34,834 bases of DNA, from positions 1 to 34,834 of the forward strand of contig JBBRVD010000015.1 in NCBI GenBank assembly GCA_038247175.1, read 5' to 3'. The notes under the pieces are model-generated. The model was given only the letters and a program-made list of their open reading frames with translations. It did no database searches and was not told the DNA's origin. This DNA comes from CAISIP01 sp038247175. Its GTDB lineage: Bacteria; Pseudomonadota; Gammaproteobacteria; Burkholderiales; Burkholderiaceae_C. Both the position numbers and the translations under genes were made by a program. This document shows, piece after piece, positions 16,191-24,788 of this stretch (position 1 is its first letter; the number at the start of each line of letters is the position of its first letter).

Positions 16191-17600
16191 CTAGTAAGCG
16201 TTCTCGTGGACAAAGCCCCGAAAGATCGTCAGGAAAATGATCTTGAGATCGAACCAGAGCGACCAGTGCTCGATGTAGTGCAGGTCGTGCATCACCCGTC
16301 GCTCCATCTTTTGTGGCGTGTCCAGGGCGCCGCGAAGGCCGTTGACCTGCGCCCAGCCAGTGATGCCAGGCTTGACCTTGTGCCGAAGCATGTACCTGTC
16401 CACGACGTCCTTGTACTCGTCGTTGATCTCGATTGGGTAAGGCCGCGGCCCGACGATGGACATCTCGCCCCGCAACACGTTGATGAACTGCGGTAGCTCG
16501 TCAAGGCTGGTTCGGCGCAGATATGCTCCGACGGACGTGACCCGCTTGTCGCCGCGTGTGGCCAGGGTGTAGGTGCCGGGTGCCTGGACATGGGGCCGCA
16601 TGGTGCGGAACTTCAGCATCTCGATGGGCTCGTCGTGCAGGCCGTGCCTGCGCTGGCGGAACAGGATGGAGCCGGGCGAATCCAGCCGGATGGCGATCGC
16701 CACTGCGAGCATCACGGGGCTGACCAGCAGCAGGATCAGTGCGGCCAGAACACGATCTTCGATCGCCTTGACCAGCCTGTTGGCCCCTTGCAGCGGTGTG
16801 GAATTCAGCGCCAGCAGCGGCACGCCAGCCACCTGCCCGAGCGCTTGGTTGAGCATGAAGAACTGGAACACGTCCGGGACCAGGCAGACATCCGCCGTGC
16901 TGTGACGCATTGCCCTCAGGATGTCACGCACCCGGTCCTCGGCGCGGAAGGGAAGTGCAATCCACACCGCATCGACATGGTGCTCCGCCACATAGTGGGC
17001 CATCTCGTCGATGTTGCCAAGCACAGGGAGGCCGCCACCGTTGCGCACGCGCTCAGGATCGCGATCGTCGAAGAAGCCCACCACTTCGAAACCGGCATCC
17101 GGACGCTCACGCAGGCGCTGGGCCACCTGCATGCCCAGATCGCTCGCCACGGCGATCACCACCCTGCGCTTGCTGTAGCCACGCCGGCGCAGAGCCCGCA
17201 ACAAGGCACGTGCCACCACCCGCAGCAAGACCGTGAGCAGCCACCCCGTCACCAACCAGAGCACCAGGAACTTCAGCTCAGTGCCATCAAGCCGACCACG
17301 AAACCAGTCATACCCACCGGCCACCAGCAGCCCGGCGATCCAGCCTGCAGACAGGGCCTCGACCTCGGAGACCAGGCGGGTGCTGCGCGTGGCCCGGTAG
17401 AGGCCGGTCTGCTCCCAGATGAAGAGCATGGCAACCAGGGCCGCCAGCACAGTTTCACGCACCAACGACTCGCCGCCGGAGTGGCGGTAGGTCAGCATGG
17501 CGGCCAAGGAGGCGGTTGCCAGCACCAGCGTCAGGTCAGCAAGCCGCTTGCCCAGGACAGCAAGGCTGGTGTCATCGAGGTAGGTGCTGGCAGGCTTCAT
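16191..17600 (-). CDS. Undecaprenyl-phosphate sugar phosphotransferase (WcaJ/EpsB-like)
   Basis: A 469-aa polyprenyl-phosphate hexose-1-phosphate transferase that starts the repeat unit on the lipid carrier. Four to five N-terminal membrane helices are followed by a Rossmann-like CoA-binding domain (VVIAVASDLGMQVAQRL ... VGFFDDRDPERV), another helix, and the C-terminal catalytic domain with LFRQRRHGLHDEPIEMLKFR, SLDELPQFINVLRGEMSIVG, GPRPYP and KPGITGWAQVNGLRG. These are the core motifs of the family, whose usual substrate is UDP-glucose. The ATG at 17600 was chosen; a TTG at 17612 overlapping the previous stop is the alternative. It sits fifth in the operon. Confidence 0.93.
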   Translation of the reverse strand: MKPASTYLDDTSLAVLGKRLADLTLVLATASLAAMLTYRHSGGESLVRETVLAALVAMLFIWEQTGLYRATRSTRLVSEVEALSAGWIAGLLVAGGYDWFRGRLDGTELKFLVLWLVTGWLLTVLLRVVARALLRALRRRGYSKRRVVIAVASDLGMQVAQRLRERPDAGFEVVGFFDDRDPERVRNGGGLPVLGNIDEMAHYVAEHHVDAVWIALPFRAEDRVRDILRAMRHSTADVCLVPDVFQFFMLNQALGQVAGVPLLALNSTPLQGANRLVKAIEDRVLAALILLLVSPVMLAVAIAIRLDSPGSILFRQRRHGLHDEPIEMLKFRTMRPHVQAPGTYTLATRGDKRVTSVGAYLRRTSLDELPQFINVLRGEMSIVGPRPYPIEINDEYKDVVDRYMLRHKVKPGITGWAQVNGLRGALDTPQKMERRVMHDLHYIEHWSLWFDLKIIFLTIFRGFVHENAY

Positions 17601-17608
17601 GTGCCGTC

Positions 17609-18601
17609 TCAAGCCCGTCGGCGCGCGATGACGACGAGGTCGTCGCCCCTGCAGGACGACCGCCGTGCCGATCCGGCGTCCGGAGTCGCGAGGTAGGCGT
17701 CCAGCGGCTGTGTCGCCGTGGCTTCCAGCGCCTGCAGCGTCACCTGGGTTGAATCGGCCGGCTCGAGCCGGCCCCGCACCCGCCGCAAGGTGCCCAGCAA
17801 CCCACTGGCGCGCAGCAACTCGCGTGCGGTGTCGCGCAGCCCATCGGAGACTCGCGGCGGCTGCGGGTCACCATTGGTGTAGGTGTAGGCCTCGACCACA
17901 TCGAAACCCGCCTGCTCGATTAGGCGGCTGAGGTTGTCACGCGAAAACAGCCAGATGTGGAACGGATTGAAGCCCAGCCACTTGGCCCCCATGGCGGCGC
18001 GTTGGTCCGAGCCGGCGTTCGGCGTGCCAAGCACCAGCCAACCACCAGGCTGCACAGCCGCATGCAGCGCCGCCAGGAAGGCACAGGGATCGGTGACATG
18101 CTCCACCACATCGGTGCTCAACACCATGGGCGCGGGGCGAAAGTCAGAGCTGTGCGCCCATGCCTCGACCGTTCCCGTGAACACATCCAGGCCAAAGCGG
18201 GCACGGGCAAACGCGGCCGCATCAGCCGACAGTTCCACCCCCTGAACGCGCCATCCGCGGGCCTTGAGCAGGGCCAGCAGATAGCCCTTGGCGCAACCCA
18301 CCTCCAGCAGGTCGCGCGCCTCCACGTGCTGGCTGGCCACACCCAGGGTCTGGCTGAGCAAGCGCGACACGCGCGCCAGCGCATCCGCCTCGCGCTCCTG
18401 GAACACATAGTAGTTGCCGCCGTACAAGGCCTCGACCTCGGCATCGGACAGGCGGGGCGAATTGAAGAGCAAGCCGCAATCGTCGCAGCTGCGGATCTCG
18501 AACTGCCCCGGATAGCCGCGATCCGGAAACCGCAGCGCATGCAACAACTGGCTGCCGCGTCCGCCGCAGACGATGCAGGGACGGTTCACTTCGGACTTCA
18601 T
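17609..18601 (-). CDS. SAM-dependent methyltransferase with N-terminal zinc ribbon
   Basis: A 330-aa class I methyltransferase. The N-terminus holds four Cys (CIVCGG at 9-12 and CDDCG at 39-43), a zinc-ribbon-like unit. Motif I is LLEVGCAKGYL (about 98-108), followed by STDVVEHVTDP and GGWLVLGTPN. The ATG at 18601 overlaps the GT9 stop (ATGA); the open frame extends further upstream but only inside that gene. Related zinc-ribbon methyltransferases act on sugars of polysaccharides and antibiotics, either at O or C. It is probably a decorating enzyme for the repeat unit; the acceptor cannot be named. Confidence 0.85.
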   Translation of the reverse strand: MKSEVNRPCIVCGGRGSQLLHALRFPDRGYPGQFEIRSCDDCGLLFNSPRLSDAEVEALYGGNYYVFQEREADALARVSRLLSQTLGVASQHVEARDLLEVGCAKGYLLALLKARGWRVQGVELSADAAAFARARFGLDVFTGTVEAWAHSSDFRPAPMVLSTDVVEHVTDPCAFLAALHAAVQPGGWLVLGTPNAGSDQRAAMGAKWLGFNPFHIWLFSRDNLSRLIEQAGFDVVEAYTYTNGDPQPPRVSDGLRDTARELLRASGLLGTLRRVRGRLEPADSTQVTLQALEATATQPLDAYLATPDAGSARRSSCRGDDLVVIARRRA

Positions 18602-19764
18602 GCCGCAGACCTCCCTCTGCAGAGTAGGTCCTCGGCAGCCGCGACGACTTCGTCTACCTCGATCAGTCGCAGGCAAAGACGGTCGCGCTCAACGCACTCC
18701 ACGAGCATGCAACCCGCGCAGGGCACTGGCTTGCGGATCACATGGTGCGGACCGCCCATAGGATCCCACTTGCCGGGCTCGTCGCGCGCCGAGAACAACG
18801 CAACGCAGGGCAATCCACCTGCGGCGGCCAGATGCATGGTGCCGGTGTCGTTGCCAACAAACAGCGCGCAACGGTCCAACAGCGCAGCTGACTGGCGAAC
18901 CGTCAACGCTCCAGCTGCGTCGGTACCGCAACCCCAGGCCCGGATCAGCCTGGCCGCCACATCGCGGTCCTCCGGGCCCCCGACGATCACCGGCCAGATC
19001 TGATGGCGCTGGATGAGCAACTGCCCGACAGCCTCAAATCGTTCAGGAGGCCACAACTTGGACGCGAGGTTTGAACCGGGCGCAAACGCGACCCACCGCC
19101 GCTGCGCAGCCCATTCCGGCACCCGGGGTGAAAGCCACTGTGCCACGGCGGCGTGATCGACCTCACCCAGCGCCAGGTCGCGACGCGCCTGCGACGGGTG
19201 TTCCGGCCAGGCCGAGGTTCCGGCCAGTCTGCCCAGCAAGCGCTGCGCCTCCTTCACCGGCAAGCCGGTTGTCGCGTCCGGCAACTGTGGCGTCCCTTGG
19301 GTGCCCAAGACCCTTGGGATGCCAGCGAGCCGGAAGAACAGAAGATCCCTGCGCGTCTGCGCGGGCTCCCGCGCAGACGGCGCGAGGTACACCGCCAGAT
19401 CGAACCGCCGGGCGCGCAGAGCAACAACCAGACGCAACACGCCGAGCCACTTCCTCCACCAAGGTGGGTCGCGACCATAGGCGTGGTGGTCTCCCTCGAA
19501 AAGCATGAAATCATCGAACAAGCCGCTGCCGTCGAGGATGTCGCGGCCCACCGGGATGCCGCCACGTGCCGGTGCCTTGGTGAGCATCACGCGCTCGGCT
19601 GCGGGGAAGGCGCGTGCCACCGACCAGAACGCGGGCAGGGCCACCAGCGTGTCGCCCAGACTGCCGACATGGAAGACGAGCACGCGGCACACCACCGCGG
19701 TTGCGCCAGCGACCGCCTGATCAGAGGCGGCCCGGGCGTGCAGGGCATTCGGCGGCGTGCTCAT
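18598..19764 (-). CDS. GT9-family (heptosyltransferase-like) glycosyltransferase
   Basis: A 388-aa GT-B enzyme of the heptosyltransferase family, which in LPS synthesis transfers L,D-heptose from ADP-heptose. The N-terminus has VLVFHVGSLGDTLVALPAF, the characteristic acceptor-domain entry. The C-terminal donor domain has VAFAPGSNLASKLWPPERF, VIVGGPEDRDVAARL and FVGNDTGTMHLAAAGGLPCV, where the Asp-Thr/Gly segment normally contacts the donor. A Cys-rich tail (CAGCMLVECVERDRLC) is a common GT9 end. Since a complete ADP-heptose pathway lies in the same window, a heptose donor is a reasonable inference. Confidence 0.88.
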   Translation of the reverse strand: MSTPPNALHARAASDQAVAGATAVVCRVLVFHVGSLGDTLVALPAFWSVARAFPAAERVMLTKAPARGGIPVGRDILDGSGLFDDFMLFEGDHHAYGRDPPWWRKWLGVLRLVVALRARRFDLAVYLAPSAREPAQTRRDLLFFRLAGIPRVLGTQGTPQLPDATTGLPVKEAQRLLGRLAGTSAWPEHPSQARRDLALGEVDHAAVAQWLSPRVPEWAAQRRWVAFAPGSNLASKLWPPERFEAVGQLLIQRHQIWPVIVGGPEDRDVAARLIRAWGCGTDAAGALTVRQSAALLDRCALFVGNDTGTMHLAAAGGLPCVALFSARDEPGKWDPMGGPHHVIRKPVPCAGCMLVECVERDRLCLRLIEVDEVVAAAEDLLCRGRSAA

Positions 19765-20879
19765 CGCGCCAAAGTCGTCGGGGCCAGGGCGCTCTGGCGC
19801 AAGGGGTCATGCAAACGCAGCCAGCGCAGGATGGGCGCCTCCACCCGCAGGAAGAGCGTGTAGCCAACGAACAGCGACGCGCCCGTCGACACCACCAGAA
19901 AGACCAGGTTCTGCCAACCGCCCTGGAAGCCAAACTGCTGCCAGACACGGCCCACCAGCACCACGACCATCAGGTGCGACAAATAGATCGAGTACGCACC
20001 ATCACCGATCCAGGCCAGTCGGCGCATGAACACCGGGCCATTGTCAAGTTCGATGGCGACGATGCTCCAGATCAGCAAGGTCGCCGGCACACCGTAGATC
20101 CAGACACGCCAGAAGTCGCTGATCCACCAGGTCCCGGTCAGGTGCACCCACAGTGCGACACCGACCACCAACCAGACAACCGCCAGAGCGGCCACCGCCG
20201 CAGCACCCTGGCGCCGGCCGCGGTGAAAATGCAGGGCCGCGATCATCCCCAGGATGAACTCGTAGTTGATGGCATTGAAGAAGACCCGCTCAAATGCACC
20301 CTGCTCGGCGCGCGGCACGAACTGCCCCCACACGACCAACGCCGTCGTCACCGCTGCCCAGATGAAGATCATCAACGGCAGGTACCGCTGCGGGAACAGC
20401 AACATCACCCCGAGCACGATGTAGAAGTACAGCTCATGGTGCAGGGTCCAGGCCACGGAGATCAGCGGCAGGCGCACATCTGGTACCAGGAAGATCGATC
20501 GCCACAGATTGATCTGGTGCCCCTCGGCGCTGCCGAACAGCGTAGGCGCGACCAAGAACACCGGCACAAGCAACAACGTGAGCAACATGTACATCGGGTA
20601 CAAGCGGGTGACACGTGCGTACACGTATGCCTTGACGTGCTGCACATCGCCGAAGTGTTCGATCGCCAGGTAGGTCAAGACGAATCCACTGACCACCAAG
20701 AAGACGTCGACACCCGCAATGCCCAAGGCATTCCAGGCACCCAGCCACCCTGGACTGGCAACGAACCTTGCCTCGGTATGGTGCAGATGCACCAAGATCA
20801 CCAGCGCAACGGCGAGTCCGCGCAGGCCCTGCACGCTGATCAAGCGTCGGGGACCCGGTACAACATTGACGTCCGCCAT
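19761..20879 (-). CDS. Acyltransferase 3 (OafA/YrhL-like) membrane protein
   Basis: A 372-aa multi-pass O-acyltransferase. It starts RRLISVQGLRGLAVALVILVH, the family signature, continues with GVDVFLVVSGFVLTY and YARVTRLYPMYMLL, and has about ten hydrophobic segments. It lacks the extra C-terminal SGNH domain of OafA, but a separate SGNH protein is encoded at 2297-3304. The ATG at 20879 has GGAAGG eight bases upstream; the longer frame to 21059 runs through the divergent intergenic region. It is the first gene of the eleven-gene operon. Family members move acetyl or similar groups from cytoplasmic acyl-CoA to sugars. Confidence 0.9.
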   Translation of the reverse strand: MADVNVVPGPRRLISVQGLRGLAVALVILVHLHHTEARFVASPGWLGAWNALGIAGVDVFLVVSGFVLTYLAIEHFGDVQHVKAYVYARVTRLYPMYMLLTLLLVPVFLVAPTLFGSAEGHQINLWRSIFLVPDVRLPLISVAWTLHHELYFYIVLGVMLLFPQRYLPLMIFIWAAVTTALVVWGQFVPRAEQGAFERVFFNAINYEFILGMIAALHFHRGRRQGAAAVAALAVVWLVVGVALWVHLTGTWWISDFWRVWIYGVPATLLIWSIVAIELDNGPVFMRRLAWIGDGAYSIYLSHLMVVVLVGRVWQQFGFQGGWQNLVFLVVSTGASLFVGYTLFLRVEAPILRWLRLHDPLRQSALAPTTLAR

Positions 20880-21136
20880 TGCGAGGGCCTTCCACGGATG
20901 CGTGCTGGGAACAACGGAACTGCCAGCGACACAAATATTTGCAAAAAGCTTAGCATCTGCTTTGCTCTTGCGAGTGCCTTGTTGCGCCACGCATTCAGGG
21001 GATTGAAACGCTCTTGCCGCCGTGTTCTGCTCAGCGTCGTTTGGTTTGGCCCCGATCAAACTGGCAAACGTCCAAGCACTTGACCGACTCCGTCCAAAGC
21101 CCCATCGCCGTTACGGCCACGCCACCCCGAGTCACG
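20880..21136. promoter_or_regulatory. Divergent intergenic region between the two main polysaccharide operons
   Basis: This 257-bp region separates two divergent operons and must hold promoters for both. An AT-rich island lies at about 20931-20960. On the minus strand, TGGCAGTTCCGTTGT (20911-20925) resembles a sigma-54 site but has GT instead of the expected GC at -12, so it is weak. No convincing sigma-70 pair was identified on the plus side. The ribosome-binding site GGAAGG for the minus operon is at 20888-20893. Confidence 0.45.
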
Positions 21137-22666
21137 ATGACCGGTCCACGCCTGGATTGGTTGTTGGTCATCCTCGTGCAACGCTGGCGGTGGATCGCGG
21201 CAGTCACCCTGGTTTGCGCGCTGGGCACCCTGGCCGCCCTTCCCTTCCTGACCCGACAGTACGAAATCACGGCCCGGCTGCTGCTGAAACCCGGGCGAGA
21301 ACAGGCTCCGCACGCCGTGGTGGGTAGTGCTGCGGCCGCACCGGCATTCCGCCGCACCGAAGACGTCACGTCCGAAGCCGAGATCATTGCCGGCCAACCG
21401 CTCATCGAGGCGCTGGTCCGGGATCTCGGCCCGGACTACTTCCTTGCCCGCAAGCCCGCAGTCACGCTCTGGGAGCAAATCAAGGAGGCTGCGCGTTCGG
21501 TGGTGCGCTGGGTGCGTGAGAGCATCTCAGAGGTGATGATCCTGATCGGTCTGGAGAAGCGGCTGACCCCGTTCGAGAAGGTGGTGTCCCTGCTGCAGTT
21601 CTCGCTGCGCGCAGAGCCGGTCCGGCGGTCCGATGTGGTCGAGATCACGCTGCGCATGCCCGACCAACAGGCCGGTATCGACGTGATGAGCAAGCTCATC
21701 GAGTTGTACATTGACGCGCACATCTCGGCATTCAAGACACCGGGCGCGACGCAGTTCCTGGTCGGCCGGGTGGATGCACTGAAGCAGGAGCTGGCCACGC
21801 TGGAGGACCGGCGCCGAACGTTCAGCCAGCAGTCTGCCTTGTGGGATCTGGACGAGCAGCGCCGTGCACTGCTGACGCAGCAGCGTGAACTGCGCCAGGC
21901 GCTGTCCCGCACGACGACAGAGATCGGTCGCCTCGAGGCCGAACTCGACCAGGCGCGTGAGATGCTGGCCGTCTCTCCCAAGGAGACCCGCGTGTCACGC
22001 GTCGAGCAAGTCAACCCTGTGGTGCAGTCCCTCAGCAACCGGGTTGCCGATCAGCGCATCCGCATTGAAAAGCTGCGGCTGGTCTTCGGTGCGGACAGCC
22101 GGCGCATTGCCGACGAGGTCGCCGAACTTGGGCAACTGGAGAGGCAGTTGTCCGAGCAAACGCGGTCCATCACGCAGTCCGAGACTTTTGCCCTCAGTGA
22201 AGCCTACCGCGACACGGAACGCGGTCTGGCTGAAAAGCAGGGGCGCCTGGCCGGGCTCAACGGTCAGCAGCAACGGCAGGCGTCCGAGGATGCTCGGCTG
22301 ACGGCCCAACTCAACCAGTTGGACGGGCACTCCGAGCTGGCGCGCCAGCTGACGCGCGACCTGGCGCTGGCGGAGCAGAACTACCAGCTCTACGTGCGCC
22401 GGCTCGAAGAGGCGCGCATTGCGGACGCCCTGGACGCCGCCGCCATTTCCAATGTCTCGGTCATCGGGCACCCGACGGCCAGCGTGCAACCGGTGGCGCC
22501 TCGGTCCAGGCTGCTGTTCCTGGGTGCCCTCGCTGCAGGCTTGCTGGGGAGTTTCGGGTTCTTTGTTGTCCGAGATGCCTTGCGCCCCACCATCCACTCC
22601 CGTGACCAGGCCGCCAACGTGCTCGGCGCGCCCGTGCTGGCCCGCCTGCCCGAGGTGCGGCAGTGA
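21137..22666 (+). CDS. Polysaccharide co-polymerase / chain-length determinant (Wzz/GumC-type)
   Basis: A 509-aa inner-membrane protein. Starting at the ATG at 21137, a short cytoplasmic N-terminus is followed by membrane helix 1 (about residues 10-35), a large periplasmic part with long coiled coils rich in Gln/Glu/Arg (about 210-430), a Pro-containing segment PTASVQPVAPRSRL and membrane helix 2 (about 460-480). This is the PCP topology that sets chain length and links the Wzy polymerase to Wza. There is no fused kinase domain; the next gene, overlapping at its GTG, encodes a kinase-like protein. The frame is open to 21014 but the earlier part lies in the promoter region. Confidence 0.88.
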   Translation: MTGPRLDWLLVILVQRWRWIAAVTLVCALGTLAALPFLTRQYEITARLLLKPGREQAPHAVVGSAAAAPAFRRTEDVTSEAEIIAGQPLIEALVRDLGPDYFLARKPAVTLWEQIKEAARSVVRWVRESISEVMILIGLEKRLTPFEKVVSLLQFSLRAEPVRRSDVVEITLRMPDQQAGIDVMSKLIELYIDAHISAFKTPGATQFLVGRVDALKQELATLEDRRRTFSQQSALWDLDEQRRALLTQQRELRQALSRTTTEIGRLEAELDQAREMLAVSPKETRVSRVEQVNPVVQSLSNRVADQRIRIEKLRLVFGADSRRIADEVAELGQLERQLSEQTRSITQSETFALSEAYRDTERGLAEKQGRLAGLNGQQQRQASEDARLTAQLNQLDGHSELARQLTRDLALAEQNYQLYVRRLEEARIADALDAAAISNVSVIGHPTASVQPVAPRSRLLFLGALAAGLLGSFGFFVVRDALRPTIHSRDQAANVLGAPVLARLPEVRQ

Positions 22667-23298
22667 AGATCGGCGCGCCGCTGCAGTCGCCAGAGCTCGT
22701 TCAGGAGTTCGAGCGTCTGCGCGAGGAGCTGCCAGCCAGATCGCTCGCAGTCACCGGTGCCCGCGGCGGCGAAGGGGTCACCACGGTGGCATTGGGCATC
22801 GCACGTGCTTTGGCAGCACGCGGCCCCACGTTGCTGGCCGAGGGCAATTTTCGCCGGCCTGCGCTGGCGCAGCGGCTGGGCCTGCAAGGGCCGGGTCTGC
22901 TGGACTGGGACCGCACGGGAGCCTTGCCTGTGCAGGTTCTGCCAGAGGTTCCCGGCCTGTCCGTCCTGTGCAGTGGGCACAGCAGTGCAAAACGCCTGAG
23001 CAACGACGACATACCGACCCTGCTCGGGGCCGCAGCCAAACAGGCCCGCACCCAATTCCTGCAAGTGATCTGGGACACCCCACCGCTGACGTTCCACCCC
23101 GATCTCCTGGTCTTGGCGCCCCACATCGACGGCGCGCTGGTGGTGGTCGAGATGGACAGCAGCCGGCAGGATGAGTTGCGATTTCTGCGCGATGTGCTGG
23201 CACGCGCCCAGATTCCGATCATCGGTAGCCTACTGAACCGTTCGGGGCGCTACTGGCCGCGACCCAGGCGCCAGCCTGTCTTCGGCGCGCCGCGCTGA
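22663..23298 (+). CDS. BY-kinase/ParA-like protein with degenerate Walker A motif
   Basis: A 211-aa relative of CpsD/Wzc-type tyrosine autokinases. The Walker A site reads GARGGEGVTTVA (residues 32-43), with Val39 where the ATP-binding Lys is normally found. The A' motif reads AEGNFRRP (59-66) instead of the usual DAD-LRRP. Walker B is kept: VIWDTPP with Asp138. The C-terminus has just one Tyr (Tyr196) and is Arg/Pro-rich, unlike the Tyr cluster of true BY-kinases. It starts with a GTG overlapping the co-polymerase stop. It probably still binds the co-polymerase, but autophosphorylation is doubtful. It could be a structural or regulatory pseudokinase. Confidence 0.75.
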   Translation: MKIGAPLQSPELVQEFERLREELPARSLAVTGARGGEGVTTVALGIARALAARGPTLLAEGNFRRPALAQRLGLQGPGLLDWDRTGALPVQVLPEVPGLSVLCSGHSSAKRLSNDDIPTLLGAAAKQARTQFLQVIWDTPPLTFHPDLLVLAPHIDGALVVVEMDSSRQDELRFLRDVLARAQIPIIGSLLNRSGRYWPRPRRQPVFGAPR

Positions 23299-23317
23299 TG
23301 GCGCGACAGACGGCAAC

Positions 23318-24778
23318 ATGGCCACTGGCTACAGGCCACCTCCGCTCAGCAGTGCAGAACCTCGCAACTGGCTGCGCTGCACACTGATCCTAGCGGGCAT
23401 TGCACTGCTGGTGATGCTTGCCACGGTGCTTGCCGGTGGACTGCCTGTGGTGCTGCTCGTCCCGGGTCTGATGGTTGTCGCTGGGGTGGTGCTGGCGCCG
23501 TTGGCCGGCATGGTGGTGATGATGGTCACCCAGATCATCTGGCTGCTGGGGGCCTACGCGCCGGCCGGCATTGGACTGCTTGCTGCGTCCAAGGTGTTCA
23601 CCGGTCTCACAGCGCTGGGTTGGTTGGTGGCAGCACTGCGTGACCGTACCGCGCCGACATGGGCGCCGCACATGCTGCCGCTGGCCGGGTTCGTGGTGGT
23701 GGCCCTGCTGGCCCCTGTGCTGACACCGGCGTTTGCAGACGGGCTCATCGGGGTGGGCAAGTACGCCATGATGTTCGTGCCCTACCTGCTGGTGGCCAAC
23801 CTGGCCATCTCGCAGCGCGGCGTGCGCATTGGCGCTGGTGCCGTGAGTGCAGCAGCCACCTTGTCAGCGCTGCTGGCCGTGGTGGAGCGGTTCCTGCCAG
23901 GCATCGATCTGACCTTCGGCCAGGGCATCGCACTGGGTGCCCATGTGGACGCAGGCTCCATCGACGGCGTGCAGATCATGCGCGTCACAGGTGGCATCGG
24001 CGATGCCAACTGGTTCAGCTACACCATGGTCACCGCCTTGCCGCTGTGCCTGTACTGGTACAACACCGCGCTGACCTTCTGGCTGCGGTTTGCCGCAGTG
24101 GGCATGGCTGCGCTGCAGCTGACGGGCGTGGTGTTGTCCTATACCCGCACGCCATTGATCGGTCTGGCCGGCATCGTGCTTTACCTGGTCTGGAAGCGCA
24201 AGCTGCCCTTGGGTCCCTTGCTCCTGGCCGGCGCGCTGGGTCTGGCGACAGCGCCGGTGTGGCTGCCGCAAGGGTTTGTCGACCGGTTCTTTTCCGAGAA
24301 GTATCTGCGCGAAGGCAGCACACCCATGCGGCGCGAGATCTTCAGCATGGCCGTGCAGCTGATTGCCCAGCGCCCGGTGCTGGGCCATGGCTATCAGCAG
24401 TTCGGCCCCCAGTTCATCGAGCAGTCCAAGACCGAGATGGGTGCAGAGTGGGAACGGCGTGACCAGGATGGCTCAGAACCCGCACACCTCTTGCGCGCGC
24501 ACAATCTGTACCTGGACATCTGGGTCATGCATGGCGCCATCGGACTGCTGCCGCTGGTGCTCTTCTACTTGCTGCTGTTGCGTGAGATGGCGCAGGTGTC
24601 TCGGCAAGCCGCGCCGGACCAGGCCGAGCTCGCCGTTGCGTTGTCTGCCTGCCTCATTGCATTCTTCCTGTGCGGCATCGGCGGACACTCGCAAGAATTG
24701 AAGATCTTCTGGGTGCTGGCAGGACTCGCGGCGGGCCTGCGGCGGCTGGTGTACTCCCACCCACAGACCATTCGGTGA
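23318..24778 (+). CDS. O-antigen polymerase/ligase family membrane protein (Wzy-like)
   Basis: A 486-aa protein with about 11-12 hydrophobic segments and the Wzy_C/O-antigen ligase features: LSYTRTPLIGLAG before a cluster of helices, then a large periplasmic loop with GHGYQQFGP and RAHNLYLDIWVMHGAIG. It polymerises flipped repeat units at the periplasmic face, or alternatively ligates them to an acceptor. With Wzx, PCP and Wza in the same locus, polymerase is the better reading. It follows the kinase-like gene by 19 bases and its stop is 10 bases from the convergent wza-like stop. Confidence 0.88.
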   Translation: MATGYRPPPLSSAEPRNWLRCTLILAGIALLVMLATVLAGGLPVVLLVPGLMVVAGVVLAPLAGMVVMMVTQIIWLLGAYAPAGIGLLAASKVFTGLTALGWLVAALRDRTAPTWAPHMLPLAGFVVVALLAPVLTPAFADGLIGVGKYAMMFVPYLLVANLAISQRGVRIGAGAVSAAATLSALLAVVERFLPGIDLTFGQGIALGAHVDAGSIDGVQIMRVTGGIGDANWFSYTMVTALPLCLYWYNTALTFWLRFAAVGMAALQLTGVVLSYTRTPLIGLAGIVLYLVWKRKLPLGPLLLAGALGLATAPVWLPQGFVDRFFSEKYLREGSTPMRREIFSMAVQLIAQRPVLGHGYQQFGPQFIEQSKTEMGAEWERRDQDGSEPAHLLRAHNLYLDIWVMHGAIGLLPLVLFYLLLLREMAQVSRQAAPDQAELAVALSACLIAFFLCGIGGHSQELKIFWVLAGLAAGLRRLVYSHPQTIR

Positions 24779-24788
24779 CGGCTTCAAT

